Positions 25,310-34,623 of a stretch of DNA of 64,000 bases are shown piece by piece. The DNA comes from SG8-4 sp964598225 (lineage in GTDB: Bacteria; Planctomycetota; Phycisphaerae; Sedimentisphaerales; Anaerobacaceae): assembly GCA_964598225.1 (NCBI GenBank), contig CAZRBG010000028.1, positions 1 through 64,000 of the forward strand. Direction: 5' to 3'. Numbering within the stretch: position 1 is the first letter of the stretch; each line of letters opens with the position of its first letter. The notes under the pieces were generated by a model. That model did no database searches, was not told where the DNA came from, and saw only the letters and a list, made by a program, of their open reading frames with translations. Position numbers and translations under genes: made by a program.

Positions 25310-25741
25310 AAGATACTCCTTTCCTACAAGTCCACATAATTTAGTTGCTATTCCAATACTTACCTTACCGCAACAAGAGTGTGTGACAATAATTCATTTT
25401 GTTCTCTTCCATGTTTCATCATCATAACGCATATATAGTTAACCCCATAGAACGCTTCAGGTTCAAAAGTCTACATATCTGATAAGGCCAAATCAAGAAA
25501 ATATCTATTTTTCCAATTTTTTTTTTGCACGTACCTGTTATTAAGAAAATCCGGCAAAAAGGCCTATATCAGCCTAATCACGGCACATCTTATGTCTTCG
25601 GCATTCTATGCCCGACTTCATTAAAAGATTGTTATAAGCCTATAATATCTGTACTAACAGGCTTGAAAAGGCTTTCAATCGCTAAAAAAAATGATTGAGA
25701 AAACGGCGATATCAATACTGAGAACGCGAGGAGTTTTGTCT
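25310..25741. other. AT-rich intergenic region between divergent genes
   Basis: About 430 bases between the minus-strand barrel gene and rarA, clearly AT rich (for example the T-run near 25516-25526). It holds the shared motif at 25354-25368 and runs up to the rarA promoter. No RNA gene was recognised. Confidence 0.4.
25354..25368 (-). promoter_or_regulatory. Motif shared by the two barrel genes (copy 2)
   Basis: On the minus strand GTAAGGTAAGTATTG, 45 bases before the start codon of the 24500-25309 gene; it matches the copy at 24248-24262 in 13 of 15 positions. Confidence 0.35.
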
Positions 25742-25770
25742 TCGACAGGCCCTTGGACTCATGATATAAT
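25742..25770 (+). promoter_or_regulatory. Sigma-70 type promoter of rarA, predicted leaderless
   Basis: TCGACA (25742-25747, five of six to consensus), a 17-base spacer and a perfect TATAAT (25765-25770). The ATG at 25778 begins seven bases later, leaving no room for a ribosome site. Confidence 0.6.
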
Positions 25771-25777
25771 GACGTCG

Positions 25778-27166
25778 ATGGACCGCAGCGGCACAAAAAA
25801 ATCTCTATTCGGAATTTCAGAAAAGGCCAATTTAGCCCGGGCGGCGCCGCTGGCGGCGAGAATGAGACCGAGAAACCCGAACGAATTCCTCGGCCAAAGT
25901 CACTTCCTCGGCCCGGACAAATTGCTCACGAGAATGCTCGAAGCAGACGCACTCACCAGCCTGATATTCTACGGCCCGCCCGGCGTGGGCAAGACCTCGC
26001 TGGCGACGGTAATCGCAAATCACACCAGGGCCGAATTCCATTACCTCAGCGCGCCCGCAGCGAGTGTCAAGGACGTTCGGCACATAAGCGAAAACGCTCG
26101 TGACAGGCTCGCAACCGGCAATCAAAGGACGGTGCTGTTTATCGATGAGATACATCGTTTCAACCGCGCACAACAGGACGTTCTGCTCGACGACGTCGAA
26201 GCGGGAGTGTTGATCCTCATAGGTGCCACTACTGAAAACCCGTATTTCTCGGTCAACTCGCCTCTGATTTCCCGCAGCACGGTGTTCCGCTTCAAACCGC
26301 TGAGCGAGCACGATCTGCTACATTTGCTCAAGACAGCGATTTCCGATCCCGAACGGGGCCTGGGCCGATACGATATCGAAGCCGACGAAAAGGCTTTGAA
26401 ATTCTTGGCCGTGATGAGCGACGGAGATGCCCGGAAAGCTCTAACGGCTCTCGAAATCGGCGTCTTATCTCAGGCCGCCCGCAGATCCGAAAGTGACACC
26501 GATGACGGCAGCGGCAAACAAAGCATAAAATTTAATCTCGAAGTCGCAAAGCAGTCGATACAACAGAAGACGATAGATTACGACGGCACGGGCGATACGC
26601 ACTACGATCTGGCCAGCGCGCTGCAGAAAAGTATGCGCGGCTCCGATCCCGACGCTACTGTATACTGGCTCGCCAGGATGCTGGCGGGTGGGGAGGATAC
26701 GCGGTTTATCGCCCGGCGAATTGCGGTCTGTGCGGCCGAAGACGTAGGCAACGCCGACCCGATGGCAACGGTGCTGGCGGCCGCAGCCGTTCAGATATCC
26801 GAGTTTGTAGGCCTGCCGGAAGCCCAGTTGCCGCTGGCTCAGGCAGCGATCTACGTCGCATGTGCGCCGAAATCAAACGCCTCGGCTTCCGCTGTCTGGA
26901 AGGCGGCCTCCGACGTAAAGAGCGAGCCGATCCGGCGGGTGCCGAAACATCTTAAGGACAGTCATTATCAGGCCGCGAAAAAGGCCGGATTCGGAGCCGA
27001 ATATAAATATCCTCATGATTTCAAAGGCGGCTACGTGCCGCAAAGGTATCTGCCTGAAGGATTCGAGAAAAAATATTACGTACCCAAAGACAGCGGTCGC
27101 GAAAAAGATACGAAGCGGTATTTACAAAAGCTGCAAACCTTGCTACAAAATAGCGAACCTGTTTAA
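25778..27166 (+). CDS. rarA: Replication-associated recombination protein A (RarA/MgsA)
   Basis: A 462-residue AAA+ ATPase of the clamp-loader clade that acts at stalled replication forks. Segments in order: RMRPRNPNEFLGQSHFLGP, Walker A YGPPGVGKTSLA, VLFIDEIHRFNRAQQDVLL with Walker B, LIGATTENPYFSVNSPLISR with sensor 1, and a C-terminal tetramerisation part (RMLAGGEDTRFIARRIAVCA, ending YVPQRYLPEGFEKKYY). The frame is open upstream to 25691, but the promoter boxes at 25742-25770 place the start at ATG 25778. The next two genes follow on the same strand. Confidence 0.95.
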   Translation: MDRSGTKKSLFGISEKANLARAAPLAARMRPRNPNEFLGQSHFLGPDKLLTRMLEADALTSLIFYGPPGVGKTSLATVIANHTRAEFHYLSAPAASVKDVRHISENARDRLATGNQRTVLFIDEIHRFNRAQQDVLLDDVEAGVLILIGATTENPYFSVNSPLISRSTVFRFKPLSEHDLLHLLKTAISDPERGLGRYDIEADEKALKFLAVMSDGDARKALTALEIGVLSQAARRSESDTDDGSGKQSIKFNLEVAKQSIQQKTIDYDGTGDTHYDLASALQKSMRGSDPDATVYWLARMLAGGEDTRFIARRIAVCAAEDVGNADPMATVLAAAAVQISEFVGLPEAQLPLAQAAIYVACAPKSNASASAVWKAASDVKSEPIRRVPKHLKDSHYQAAKKAGFGAEYKYPHDFKGGYVPQRYLPEGFEKKYYVPKDSGREKDTKRYLQKLQTLLQNSEPV

Positions 27167-27198
27167 GACAGCGCCGTAGATTAAGGATAATCGAAGAA

Positions 27199-27765
27199 AT
27201 GGACAAGGCTCAGTTGCGCCGCAAGATAATGGATTGCCTGCTCGCGATCAGTCCCGAGCAGAGAAGCCGGAAGAGCCGAAAGGCATCTGAAAATCTGGTC
27301 TCGACAGCGCAGTTCCAGGAAGCCTCGACGGTGATGATGTTCGTATCCCTGCCCCACGAGGTGGACACCTCCGAGGTAATACTTCACGCATGGCAGCTTG
27401 GAAAGGTAGTAGCCGTGCCCAAGATATCCTGGCAGCAGAGACACATGATAGCAGTACAGATAAATTCGCTCGAGACAGGTTTTTCCACTTCCGCCTCCGG
27501 CCTGCGCAATCCGATATCGGGCGTGCCGGTGCCTTTCGGCGAGATCGACATGGTAGTAACGCCCATGCTGGGAGTCGATAAAAAGGGAAATCGTCTCGGA
27601 CGGGGAGGGGCTTACTACGACAGGTTCTTCGCCCACCCGGAACTGAAAGCCGTAAAATGCTGCCTGGGATACGAAGAACAAGTTTTCGATTCGATACCTA
27701 CTACCGATCATGATATATCGGTCGATATGCTCGTCACCGACGAGCAAGTAACTTATTTCAATTAG
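27199..27765 (+). CDS. 5-formyltetrahydrofolate cyclo-ligase
   Basis: A 188-residue enzyme that uses ATP to turn 5-formyl-THF into 5,10-methenyl-THF, salvaging folate. The N-terminal basic helix (MDKAQLRRKIMDCLLAISPEQRSRKSRK in two parts) and the family signature GNRLGRGGAYYDRF near residue 133 are clear, with MVVTPMLGVDKKG just before it. The length is normal. It lies 32 bases after rarA on the same strand and is probably cotranscribed. Confidence 0.93.
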   Translation: MDKAQLRRKIMDCLLAISPEQRSRKSRKASENLVSTAQFQEASTVMMFVSLPHEVDTSEVILHAWQLGKVVAVPKISWQQRHMIAVQINSLETGFSTSASGLRNPISGVPVPFGEIDMVVTPMLGVDKKGNRLGRGGAYYDRFFAHPELKAVKCCLGYEEQVFDSIPTTDHDISVDMLVTDEQVTYFN

Positions 27766-27820
27766 ACAGGCTTTATCTGCAAATTTGCAGTAACCGATCA
27801 GTATTCGAAAGGAGATTACA

Positions 27821-28966
27821 ATGGCTCGACATCCTTATGGCCCTCAGGCCAGAAAAAGAGCCCGAAACCGGACATACACAGTTTTAGCCCTGCTCGCTGT
27901 AGTTTTGATTATTGCTTTTATGTACGGGCCTTTCGGCGCTGATGCCGAAGATGAAGGCATGCCCGCCGAGAACAACTATCCCGTCGAGCCTAATATGGTT
28001 GCTTCTGACTTACCCGACGCCAACGAGACTCTCGCAGCCGAGCAATCGGAACCGGTTGAACCAAATATGGCAACTTTATCCGTAACCGAGAATACAGAGC
28101 CGGAACCGCTGCCGGAGGTGGTGAATTTGACTGAGGCCGAGCCAAATCTGCCGACGGTTGCCGCAGAGATGGAGATAGAGACGTTTTCTCCGGGAGAGCC
28201 TAATCCGCAGGCAGATACGCTGATAGCCGAGGCGGCGGACCTGATCAACCAGGGTTCCAGCGGGTACCTCGAGGCTCGTGAAACACTAAATCAGGCGTTG
28301 CGGATGCCTTTGAGCGCCGAGCAGAAGAAGTACGTCAAACAGCAGCTCTCCGAGCTGTCAAACAGGTGGCTGTTCAGCAGAACCGTCCTGCCGGGCGATC
28401 CGCTTTGCGAAAACTACCGGATCAAACCCGGCGACATACTCGAAGTGATCGGCAAAGAACATAAGGTTCCGTATGAGATTCTCATGGAAATCAACAACAT
28501 TCGTAATCCCCGGTCGCTGCAGGCCGGACAAACGATTAAGGTAATCCACGGTCCTTTCCACGCGAAGGTATACCGTTCCACATTCAAGATGGACATATAT
28601 CTTCAGAATACATACGTTCGCAGCTTTACCGTCGGCCTGGGCAAGCCCGGCCGGGAAACACCAACGGGCCTGTGGCGTCTGCGGCCCGGCGGAAAAGCCC
28701 ATGCCACCGTCTGGCGCGATCCTGATACGGGAAAGCTCTATCAGCCGGAAGACCCTAACTACCCGCTGGGATCGAGATGGATGGCCCTCGAAGGACTTCG
28801 CGGAGAAGCCAAGGGGCGGCAGGGCTTCGGCATCCACGGCACGAAAGAACCTGACCAGATCGGCGCCGCAGGCTCGCGGGGGTGCATCCGCATGTTTAAC
28901 GGCGAAGCGATTCTGGTCTACAACATGCTCGTCGACGGCCTCTCGCAGGTCGAAGTAACAGACTGA
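27821..28966 (+). CDS. LysM and L,D-transpeptidase (YkuD) protein
   Basis: A 381-residue membrane-anchored envelope enzyme. It has one TM helix near residues 21-38, a Pro/Glu/Asn-rich linker (about 45-130), a helical segment, a LysM domain (about 195-245, YRIKPGDILEVIGKEHKVPY) and a YkuD domain (about 250-380). The catalytic region shows FGIHGTKEP and GSRGCIRM with the active Cys. It should form 3-3 cross-links or attach lipoproteins to peptidoglycan. A strong AAAGGAGAT site precedes ATG 27821. The presence of an L,D-transpeptidase argues for a peptidoglycan wall in this organism. Confidence 0.9.
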   Translation: MARHPYGPQARKRARNRTYTVLALLAVVLIIAFMYGPFGADAEDEGMPAENNYPVEPNMVASDLPDANETLAAEQSEPVEPNMATLSVTENTEPEPLPEVVNLTEAEPNLPTVAAEMEIETFSPGEPNPQADTLIAEAADLINQGSSGYLEARETLNQALRMPLSAEQKKYVKQQLSELSNRWLFSRTVLPGDPLCENYRIKPGDILEVIGKEHKVPYEILMEINNIRNPRSLQAGQTIKVIHGPFHAKVYRSTFKMDIYLQNTYVRSFTVGLGKPGRETPTGLWRLRPGGKAHATVWRDPDTGKLYQPEDPNYPLGSRWMALEGLRGEAKGRQGFGIHGTKEPDQIGAAGSRGCIRMFNGEAILVYNMLVDGLSQVEVTD

Positions 28967-28968
28967 GA

Positions 28969-29043
28969 ATTGACTATTGTCTATTGCATATGATTATTAG
29001 ACTTGCGCGCGTCGGTTCTGTGCCGGCGCGTTGATAGTCAATA
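28969..29043. repeat. ATTGACTAT inverted repeat with G+C-rich core
   Basis: ATTGACTAT (28969-28977) pairs with ATAGTCAAT (29035-29043). Inside lies a second stem, CGCGCGTCGG with CCGGCGCG. It is just after the L,D-transpeptidase stop and related to the repeat at 22209-22255. It probably ends the rarA to L,D-transpeptidase transcript. Confidence 0.55.
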
Positions 29044-29065
29044 CTCGCTGTCGGGCGATTTGTAT

Positions 29066-29094
29066 TGCAAACCCGGCTCATACCCTTTATCCTG
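29066..29094 (+). promoter_or_regulatory. Putative promoter of the GH2-sulfatase group
   Basis: TTGCAA (29066-29071), a 17-base spacer and TATCCT (29089-29094), about 35 bases before ATG 29130. Confidence 0.4.
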
Positions 29095-29129
29095 ACTGCA
29101 CGATTTCCATGCCCTGAAAGAGGGGAAAC

Positions 29130-31523
29130 ATGGACCGAAATACAACAGAACGTGGTCTATTTGAAGGGACTATGAGAATGCAACTGAATCGCCTCCGAAA
29201 CCGGCATATTCCCAAGATGGCAATCCTTACAGTGGTCGGTAGGATGGGCAACTTGCACCTCAGGCGCTCGTTGCCCATGTTGTTCATCTGTTTGGTATTG
29301 TCTCTGTGCTCGTCATCGACCGCCGCCTGGCAGCCTGCCAAAGGCCCGCTCACGACCAGATGGGGCAGGCAGGTCACGCCGAGAAAAGTCCACCAGGAAT
29401 ACCCCCGCCCGCAGATGGTTCGCGAGGACTGGCTGAGCCTCAACGGACTGTGGGAATACGCCATCCGGCCGAAAGCACAGGAACAACCGGAAGAATTCGA
29501 TGGCGAGATTCTCGTGCCGTTCCCGGTCGAGTCGGCGCTGTCCGGCGTAATGAAATCGGTCGGCCCGGACAATCGCCTATGGTACCACCGCACGTTCGAG
29601 GTTCCCGACAACTGGGACAAAGAACGTATCCTGCTGCACTTCGGCGCGGTCGATTGGGACGCGACAGTCTGGATAAACGGCAAAGAAGTCGGCAATCACA
29701 AAGGCGGGTACGACCCCTTCACCTTCGACATAACCGATGCCTTGAAAGAAAACGGCGAGCAGGAGATCGTCCTGAGCGTCTGGGACCCGACCGACGCCGG
29801 CACCCAACCTCGCGGCAAACAGGTCCGCAACCCACGCGGCATCTGGTACACCGCAGTAACCGGCATCTGGCAAACCATCTGGCTCGAACCGGTGCCCGAT
29901 ACGCATCTGCGTCGACTTGTGCTAACGCCCGATTTGGATCGGGAAAGGCTGGGTATCGTGATACAAGGCCGGCAGTTGGACGGCTGCACCATACAGGCTC
30001 GGGTAGCTGCAGACGGGGACTGGCTCTCCACTGCTGTCGTCGAGCCAGATATTTGGCAAACTACCGATAGCATCACGGTGGGAGTTCCCCGAATGCGGCT
30101 CTGGAGCCCGGGCGAACCATTCCTCTATGATCTGACGGTCACTGTGCTCAGGGACGACAAGGTTGTGGATGAGGTCAAGAGCTATTTCGCCATGCGCGAA
30201 ATTTCTGTAGAAAAGGATGAAAACGGGATTAATCGACTCTTTCTCAACAGCAAGCCGTTGTTCCAGTTCGGGCCGCTGGATCAGGGTTGGTGGCCTGATG
30301 GATTGTACGCCGCGCCGAGTGATGAAGCGCTGCGATACGATATCGAGGTTCTGAAAGAGCTGGGCTGCAACATGCTGCGCAAGCACGTCAAAGTTGAGCC
30401 GGACCGGTTCTATTATTGGTGCGATAAGCTGGGCCTGATGGTCTGGCAGGATATGCCAAACGGCGACAGGCACATTCGCGGCAGCGATTCGGACCTGGAT
30501 CGCAGCGAAGAATCGGCGGGGCAGTTCGAGCTGGAATTGACGCGAGTCATCAACACGTTCTATAATCATCCGAGTATCGTCATGTGGGTTCCTTTCAACG
30601 AAGGCTGGGGCCAGTACGATACGCCGCGTATTGTGAACCTGATTGAGAAGCTCGATCCCACCAGACTGGTCAACAACGCGAGCGGGTGGGCCGACCGGGG
30701 CGTCGGCGACGTGCACGATATTCATAGATACCCCGGCCCGGCGGCGCCGCCGGTTGAGGAAGATCGTGCCGCAGTGCTCGGCGAGTTCGGCGGCCTGGGG
30801 CTTCCTATCAAAGGACACACCTGGCAGGACGAGAAAAACTGGGGATACCGCAGCTACAAAACGCGAGACGAGCTTACCGAAGCGTACGTGAGTCTGATCG
30901 AGAATCTGCGATCTCTCATCGGTGAAGGCCTGGCCGCGGCGGTGCATACGCAGACGACCGATGTGGAAATCGAGGTCAACGGCCTGATGACCTACGACCG
31001 GGCGATAATAAAGATGGACGCCGAAAAAGTCGCCGCGGCTAACAAACGCCTGTATCTGCCGCCGCCGGTTATCAAGACAATCGTCCCGACCTCACAGACT
31101 CACCCGCAAACATGGAAATACACAACGAGCAAGCCCCGCGACGGATGGCAGAAATCAAACTTCGACGATTCGACCTGGCAATCCGGCAAAGGCGGCTTCG
31201 GCACAAAAGGCACACCCGGCGCCGCCGTGCGCACTGAGTGGAATGGTTCGGACATCTGGCTGCGCAGAACATTTGAGCTTAGAAACGCGAAACTCGACCG
31301 CCCGCAACTGTCAATCCACCACGACGAGGACGCAGAAGTGTACATCAACGGCAAACTCGCAGCAAAACTCGAAGGCTACACGACCAGCTACGTCCGAGCG
31401 ACATTGAACGAAGATGCGATAGAGGCGCTGAAAACCGGCACAAACTGCATAGCCATCCACTGCCGCCAAACCACCGGCGGCCAATACATAGACGCCGGCC
31501 TCGTAAACGTCATCGAGCAATAG
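29130..31523 (+). CDS. Glycoside hydrolase family 2 protein
   Basis: A 797-residue exported beta-glycosidase of the GH2 fold. It has a signal peptide around residues 45-66 if ATG 29130 is used; ATG 29244 would give a normal-length leader and may be the true start. Domains: sugar-binding sandwich (WEYAIRPKA to WLEPV), immunoglobulin-like middle domain, and a TIM barrel with the acid/base Glu in MWVPFNEGWGQYD and the nucleophile region VLGEFGGLG. A C-terminal jelly-roll (IHHDEDAEVYINGKLAAKLE) follows. It is the first gene of a run with two sulfatases, suggesting degradation of a sulfated polysaccharide. Substrate specificity is unknown. Confidence 0.9.
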   Translation: MDRNTTERGLFEGTMRMQLNRLRNRHIPKMAILTVVGRMGNLHLRRSLPMLFICLVLSLCSSSTAAWQPAKGPLTTRWGRQVTPRKVHQEYPRPQMVREDWLSLNGLWEYAIRPKAQEQPEEFDGEILVPFPVESALSGVMKSVGPDNRLWYHRTFEVPDNWDKERILLHFGAVDWDATVWINGKEVGNHKGGYDPFTFDITDALKENGEQEIVLSVWDPTDAGTQPRGKQVRNPRGIWYTAVTGIWQTIWLEPVPDTHLRRLVLTPDLDRERLGIVIQGRQLDGCTIQARVAADGDWLSTAVVEPDIWQTTDSITVGVPRMRLWSPGEPFLYDLTVTVLRDDKVVDEVKSYFAMREISVEKDENGINRLFLNSKPLFQFGPLDQGWWPDGLYAAPSDEALRYDIEVLKELGCNMLRKHVKVEPDRFYYWCDKLGLMVWQDMPNGDRHIRGSDSDLDRSEESAGQFELELTRVINTFYNHPSIVMWVPFNEGWGQYDTPRIVNLIEKLDPTRLVNNASGWADRGVGDVHDIHRYPGPAAPPVEEDRAAVLGEFGGLGLPIKGHTWQDEKNWGYRSYKTRDELTEAYVSLIENLRSLIGEGLAAAVHTQTTDVEIEVNGLMTYDRAIIKMDAEKVAAANKRLYLPPPVIKTIVPTSQTHPQTWKYTTSKPRDGWQKSNFDDSTWQSGKGGFGTKGTPGAAVRTEWNGSDIWLRRTFELRNAKLDRPQLSIHHDEDAEVYINGKLAAKLEGYTTSYVRATLNEDAIEALKTGTNCIAIHCRQTTGGQYIDAGLVNVIEQ

Positions 31524-31547
31524 AAAGTTTTGACTATGGGCGACAAC

Positions 31548-32885
31548 ATGAATAGACGGGAATTTGTGAAATTTGTTGCTGCCGGGGCGGCGGGAATGTT
31601 AATGGACAAAGGGCAAGCCGAAGCTCGCTCAAGGGCCCCGGAAAAGCCAAACATTATTTTGATAATGGCCGACGATCTGGGCTACGGTGATATCGGCTGT
31701 TACGGCAGCGCAAAAATCAGGACGCCCAATCTCGATGCGCTCGCACGGGGCGGCATGAAGTTCACGGATTATCATTCCAACTGCCCGGTGTGCAGCCCGA
31801 CGCGGGCAGCGCTTCTGACAGGGCGCTACCAGCAGCGATCCGGCATCGAAGGCGTTGTCTATGCGAAAGGGCCGACCAGGCAGACGGGACTTGCGCTCAA
31901 AGAGACAACGTTCGCCGAGGTTCTCAAAAGACGCCGCTACGCGACCGCACTTTTCGGCAAATGGCACTTAGGTTACAACGTCGAGTTCAACCCGGCCCGG
32001 CAGGGATTCGATGAATTCCGAGGCTACGTCAGCGGTAATGTCGATTATCACTCCCATATCGACGGCGCCGGATACGACGACTGGTGGAAGAATCTCGAAA
32101 AAGTCCCCGAAGAAGGCTACACCACGGACCTGATCACAAAGCACGGTGTAGACTTCATAAAACGCCACGAGGACGAGCCTTTCTGTCTCTACCTGCCGCA
32201 CGAGGCACCGCATTCTCCATATCAGGGCAGAAACGATCCGCCGGAGCGACTACCAGGCGGCAAGAAGGGCAAGAAAGCCAGGGGCGAGGAGATTACTCGG
32301 ACCTATAAGGAAATGGTCGAGGTGATGGACACCGGGATCGGCCGTATCGTAAATGCCGTCAAGCGGCTGGGTCTGGAGCGAAAGACGTTCATCTTCTTCT
32401 GCTCGGACAACGGAGCGAACAAGAGAGGCTCGAACGGGGTGCTGTCGGGCTATAAGGGCAGCCTCTGGGAAGGCGGCCACCGCGTACCGGCTATCGCATA
32501 CTGGCCCGGCATGATTAAGCCCGGCACAACCACCGATCAAACGGTTATGGGGATGGATCTGTTCGCCACTATGGTTGCGATAGCCGGAGCGAAATTGCCC
32601 GCCGGATTGAGACTCGACGGAGTCGATTTGCTCGGAATGATGACGAAGAGTGAGAAACTGCCGGATCGAACTGTCTTCTGGCGTTACAGGAATCAAAAAG
32701 CGGCCCGCAAAGGCCCCTGCAAGCTGCTCGTTCGAAACAAAAAGAAAACCCTGTACAATCTCGACGAGGATATCGCTGAAAAGAACGACCTGTCCGAAAA
32801 GCAGCCGCGAATCCTCAAGGAACTCAAAGATGAGCTGGCGGCATGGGAAAAAGAGGTCTCCGCCGGCGTCAAACGAAGGGCTTAA
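31548..32885 (+). CDS. Sulfatase with Tat-type leader
   Basis: A 445-residue arylsulfatase-family enzyme exported through a twin-arginine leader (MNRREFVKFVAAGAAG). The active site CSPTRAALLTGR holds the cysteine that must be converted to formylglycine. Metal ligands lie in ILIMADDLGYGDIGCYG and FFCSDNGANKRG, and KWHLGY carries substrate-site Lys and His. It sits 24 bases after the GH2 gene, so the two are likely cotranscribed. An in-frame ATG at 31536 is an alternative start. The maturase (anaerobic SME or FGE) is not in the window. Confidence 0.93.
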   Translation: MNRREFVKFVAAGAAGMLMDKGQAEARSRAPEKPNIILIMADDLGYGDIGCYGSAKIRTPNLDALARGGMKFTDYHSNCPVCSPTRAALLTGRYQQRSGIEGVVYAKGPTRQTGLALKETTFAEVLKRRRYATALFGKWHLGYNVEFNPARQGFDEFRGYVSGNVDYHSHIDGAGYDDWWKNLEKVPEEGYTTDLITKHGVDFIKRHEDEPFCLYLPHEAPHSPYQGRNDPPERLPGGKKGKKARGEEITRTYKEMVEVMDTGIGRIVNAVKRLGLERKTFIFFCSDNGANKRGSNGVLSGYKGSLWEGGHRVPAIAYWPGMIKPGTTTDQTVMGMDLFATMVAIAGAKLPAGLRLDGVDLLGMMTKSEKLPDRTVFWRYRNQKAARKGPCKLLVRNKKKTLYNLDEDIAEKNDLSEKQPRILKELKDELAAWEKEVSAGVKRRA

Positions 32886-32905
32886 CACCACTGGAGACGG
32901 GAATT

Positions 32906-34348
32906 ATGAATGATGGATCGATAACCCGAAGAAGTTTTATGAAGAGTTGTGCCGTTGGCGCCTCGACACTTGTTTCAGCAAACGCATTTGCCAGGCAGGA
33001 AAGCAGGCCCAATATTGTCCTGATCGTCAGCGACGACCACGGGCGCGACGCGCTGGGCTGCTACGGCAATCCGATCATCAAGACGTCGAACCTGGATTCG
33101 CTCGCAGCCGAGGGCGTGCGCTTCACCAATGCCTTTTGCACTACGGCCAGTTGCAGCGCCAGCAGGTCGGTGATTCTCACCGGCATGTACAACCACGCCA
33201 ACGGCCAGTACGGACACGAGCATTCCTATCACCACTTTATCACCTTCCCGGACATAAAATCGCTGCCGGTCCTGCTTGCCGAAGCGGGCTATCACACGGC
33301 ACGCATCGGCAAGTACCACGTCGCGCCGCAGGAGGTCTACAAATTCGACGTCGCCCTTCGCGGCAACAGCCGCAGTCCGGTACAGATGGCGGATAACTGC
33401 CGGGAGTTCATCAGCGGCAACGATGACAAGCCCTTCTTCCTGTATTTCTGCACGAGCGATCCGCACCGCGGCGGCGGCAAGGCAAACGACCTGCCGGGCA
33501 AGCCGGACCGGTTCGGCAATCGGCCACAGGGCGGCTACCCCGGTGTTGACGAGGTCAAATACGATCCGAAAGACGTCATAGTCCCGCCGTTTCTGCCGGA
33601 CCTGCCCGAGTGCCGCGCAGAATTGGCGCAGTACTATCAGTCGGTCTCCCGCGTGGACCAGGGGGTCGGCCGACTGATAAACAATCTCAAGCAAGCCGGC
33701 AAATACGACAACACGGTTGTCATCTACATCTCCGATAACGGCGTCGCCTTCGCCGGCGCAAAGACGACACTGTACGAGCCCGGTATGAACCTGCCCTGCA
33801 TCGTGCGCGACCCTCGACAGAAGAAGCGCGGCATTGCCTGCGATGCTCTGGTCAACTTCGCGGACCTGGCGCCTACGATCCTCGATTATGCGGGGGCGCT
33901 GCCCGGGCCCGATTCGCTCCAGGGCCGCTCGTTCAGACCTGTGCTCGATCAGGAGAATCCGAAAGGCTGGGACGAAACCTACGCCTCACACACTTTCCAC
34001 GAGATAACAATGTATTATCCGATGCGCGTAGTACGGCAGCGCAAGTACAAGCTTATCTGGAACATCGCCTACGGGCTGGATTACCCGTTCGCCAGCGATC
34101 TTTGGGCCTCGGCGACCTGGCAGGCTACGATTAACGGCGGCAACAAATACTACGGCAAGCGAACGGTCGAGGCGTATCTGCACAGGCCGGAATTCGAGCT
34201 GTACGACCTGGAAAACGATCCGCACGAGGTTGAGAATCTGGCCGATAATCCCGGTCACCAAAGGGTGCTCAACGAACTCAAATCTAAATTGAAGACCTTC
34301 CAGAAACGGACCGAAGACCCCTGGATCGTAAAGTGGCGGTACGAATGA
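32906..34348 (+). CDS. Sulfatase with Tat-type leader and CSASR site
   Basis: A 480-residue sulfatase. The Tat leader reads SITRRSFMKSCAVGAS. The metal site starts IVLIVSDDHGRDALGCYG, and the modification site is SCSASRSVILTG, using Ala in place of the common Pro (the C-x-[PA]-x-R rule still holds). Later features are GKYHV, CTSDPHRGGG, and YISDNGVAFAGAKTTLYEPG. The composition fits the heparan N-sulfatase-like class. ATG 32906 has GGAGACGGGA upstream and lies 21 bases after the previous sulfatase, so the three genes form an operon. Confidence 0.92.
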   Translation: MNDGSITRRSFMKSCAVGASTLVSANAFARQESRPNIVLIVSDDHGRDALGCYGNPIIKTSNLDSLAAEGVRFTNAFCTTASCSASRSVILTGMYNHANGQYGHEHSYHHFITFPDIKSLPVLLAEAGYHTARIGKYHVAPQEVYKFDVALRGNSRSPVQMADNCREFISGNDDKPFFLYFCTSDPHRGGGKANDLPGKPDRFGNRPQGGYPGVDEVKYDPKDVIVPPFLPDLPECRAELAQYYQSVSRVDQGVGRLINNLKQAGKYDNTVVIYISDNGVAFAGAKTTLYEPGMNLPCIVRDPRQKKRGIACDALVNFADLAPTILDYAGALPGPDSLQGRSFRPVLDQENPKGWDETYASHTFHEITMYYPMRVVRQRKYKLIWNIAYGLDYPFASDLWASATWQATINGGNKYYGKRTVEAYLHRPEFELYDLENDPHEVENLADNPGHQRVLNELKSKLKTFQKRTEDPWIVKWRYE

Positions 34349-34623
34349 AAGAAGTGAAATTCAGCCGTAAGGCCTCGATAACATCAGTCGGAACGCTACA
34401 AGACGAGCCGGGATTGTGCTCTGCCGAAGATCCAAAGGTCCGTGACGATTGCCGCATTAAGTCCTGCCCGCCGCGTGCCGATAGAAAAATGTCGGTTAGG
34501 CGGCGCTCCGTATGCGCCACCGGCATGAAAAACAACGAAGTTTACCGGGGGCCGGACCTTCTCACTTGACCACGCTCGGGGCTACGATACCGACGAATGT
34601 GTATAACTAAGGTACTCTTTTAT
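34349..34623. other. Intergenic region after the sulfatases
   Basis: About 275 bases. A frame starting ATG 34345 (74 codons, overlapping the sulfatase stop) is open, but its composition (many Arg, Ser, Cys, no family likeness) is not protein-like, so I do not call it. No clear promoter for the next gene was found. Confidence 0.35.

Noticed and set aside
34345..34569. Short plus-strand frame overlapping the second sulfatase stop
   Set aside because: ATGA overlap is suggestive, but the product is Arg/Ser/Cys rich with no structural pattern.
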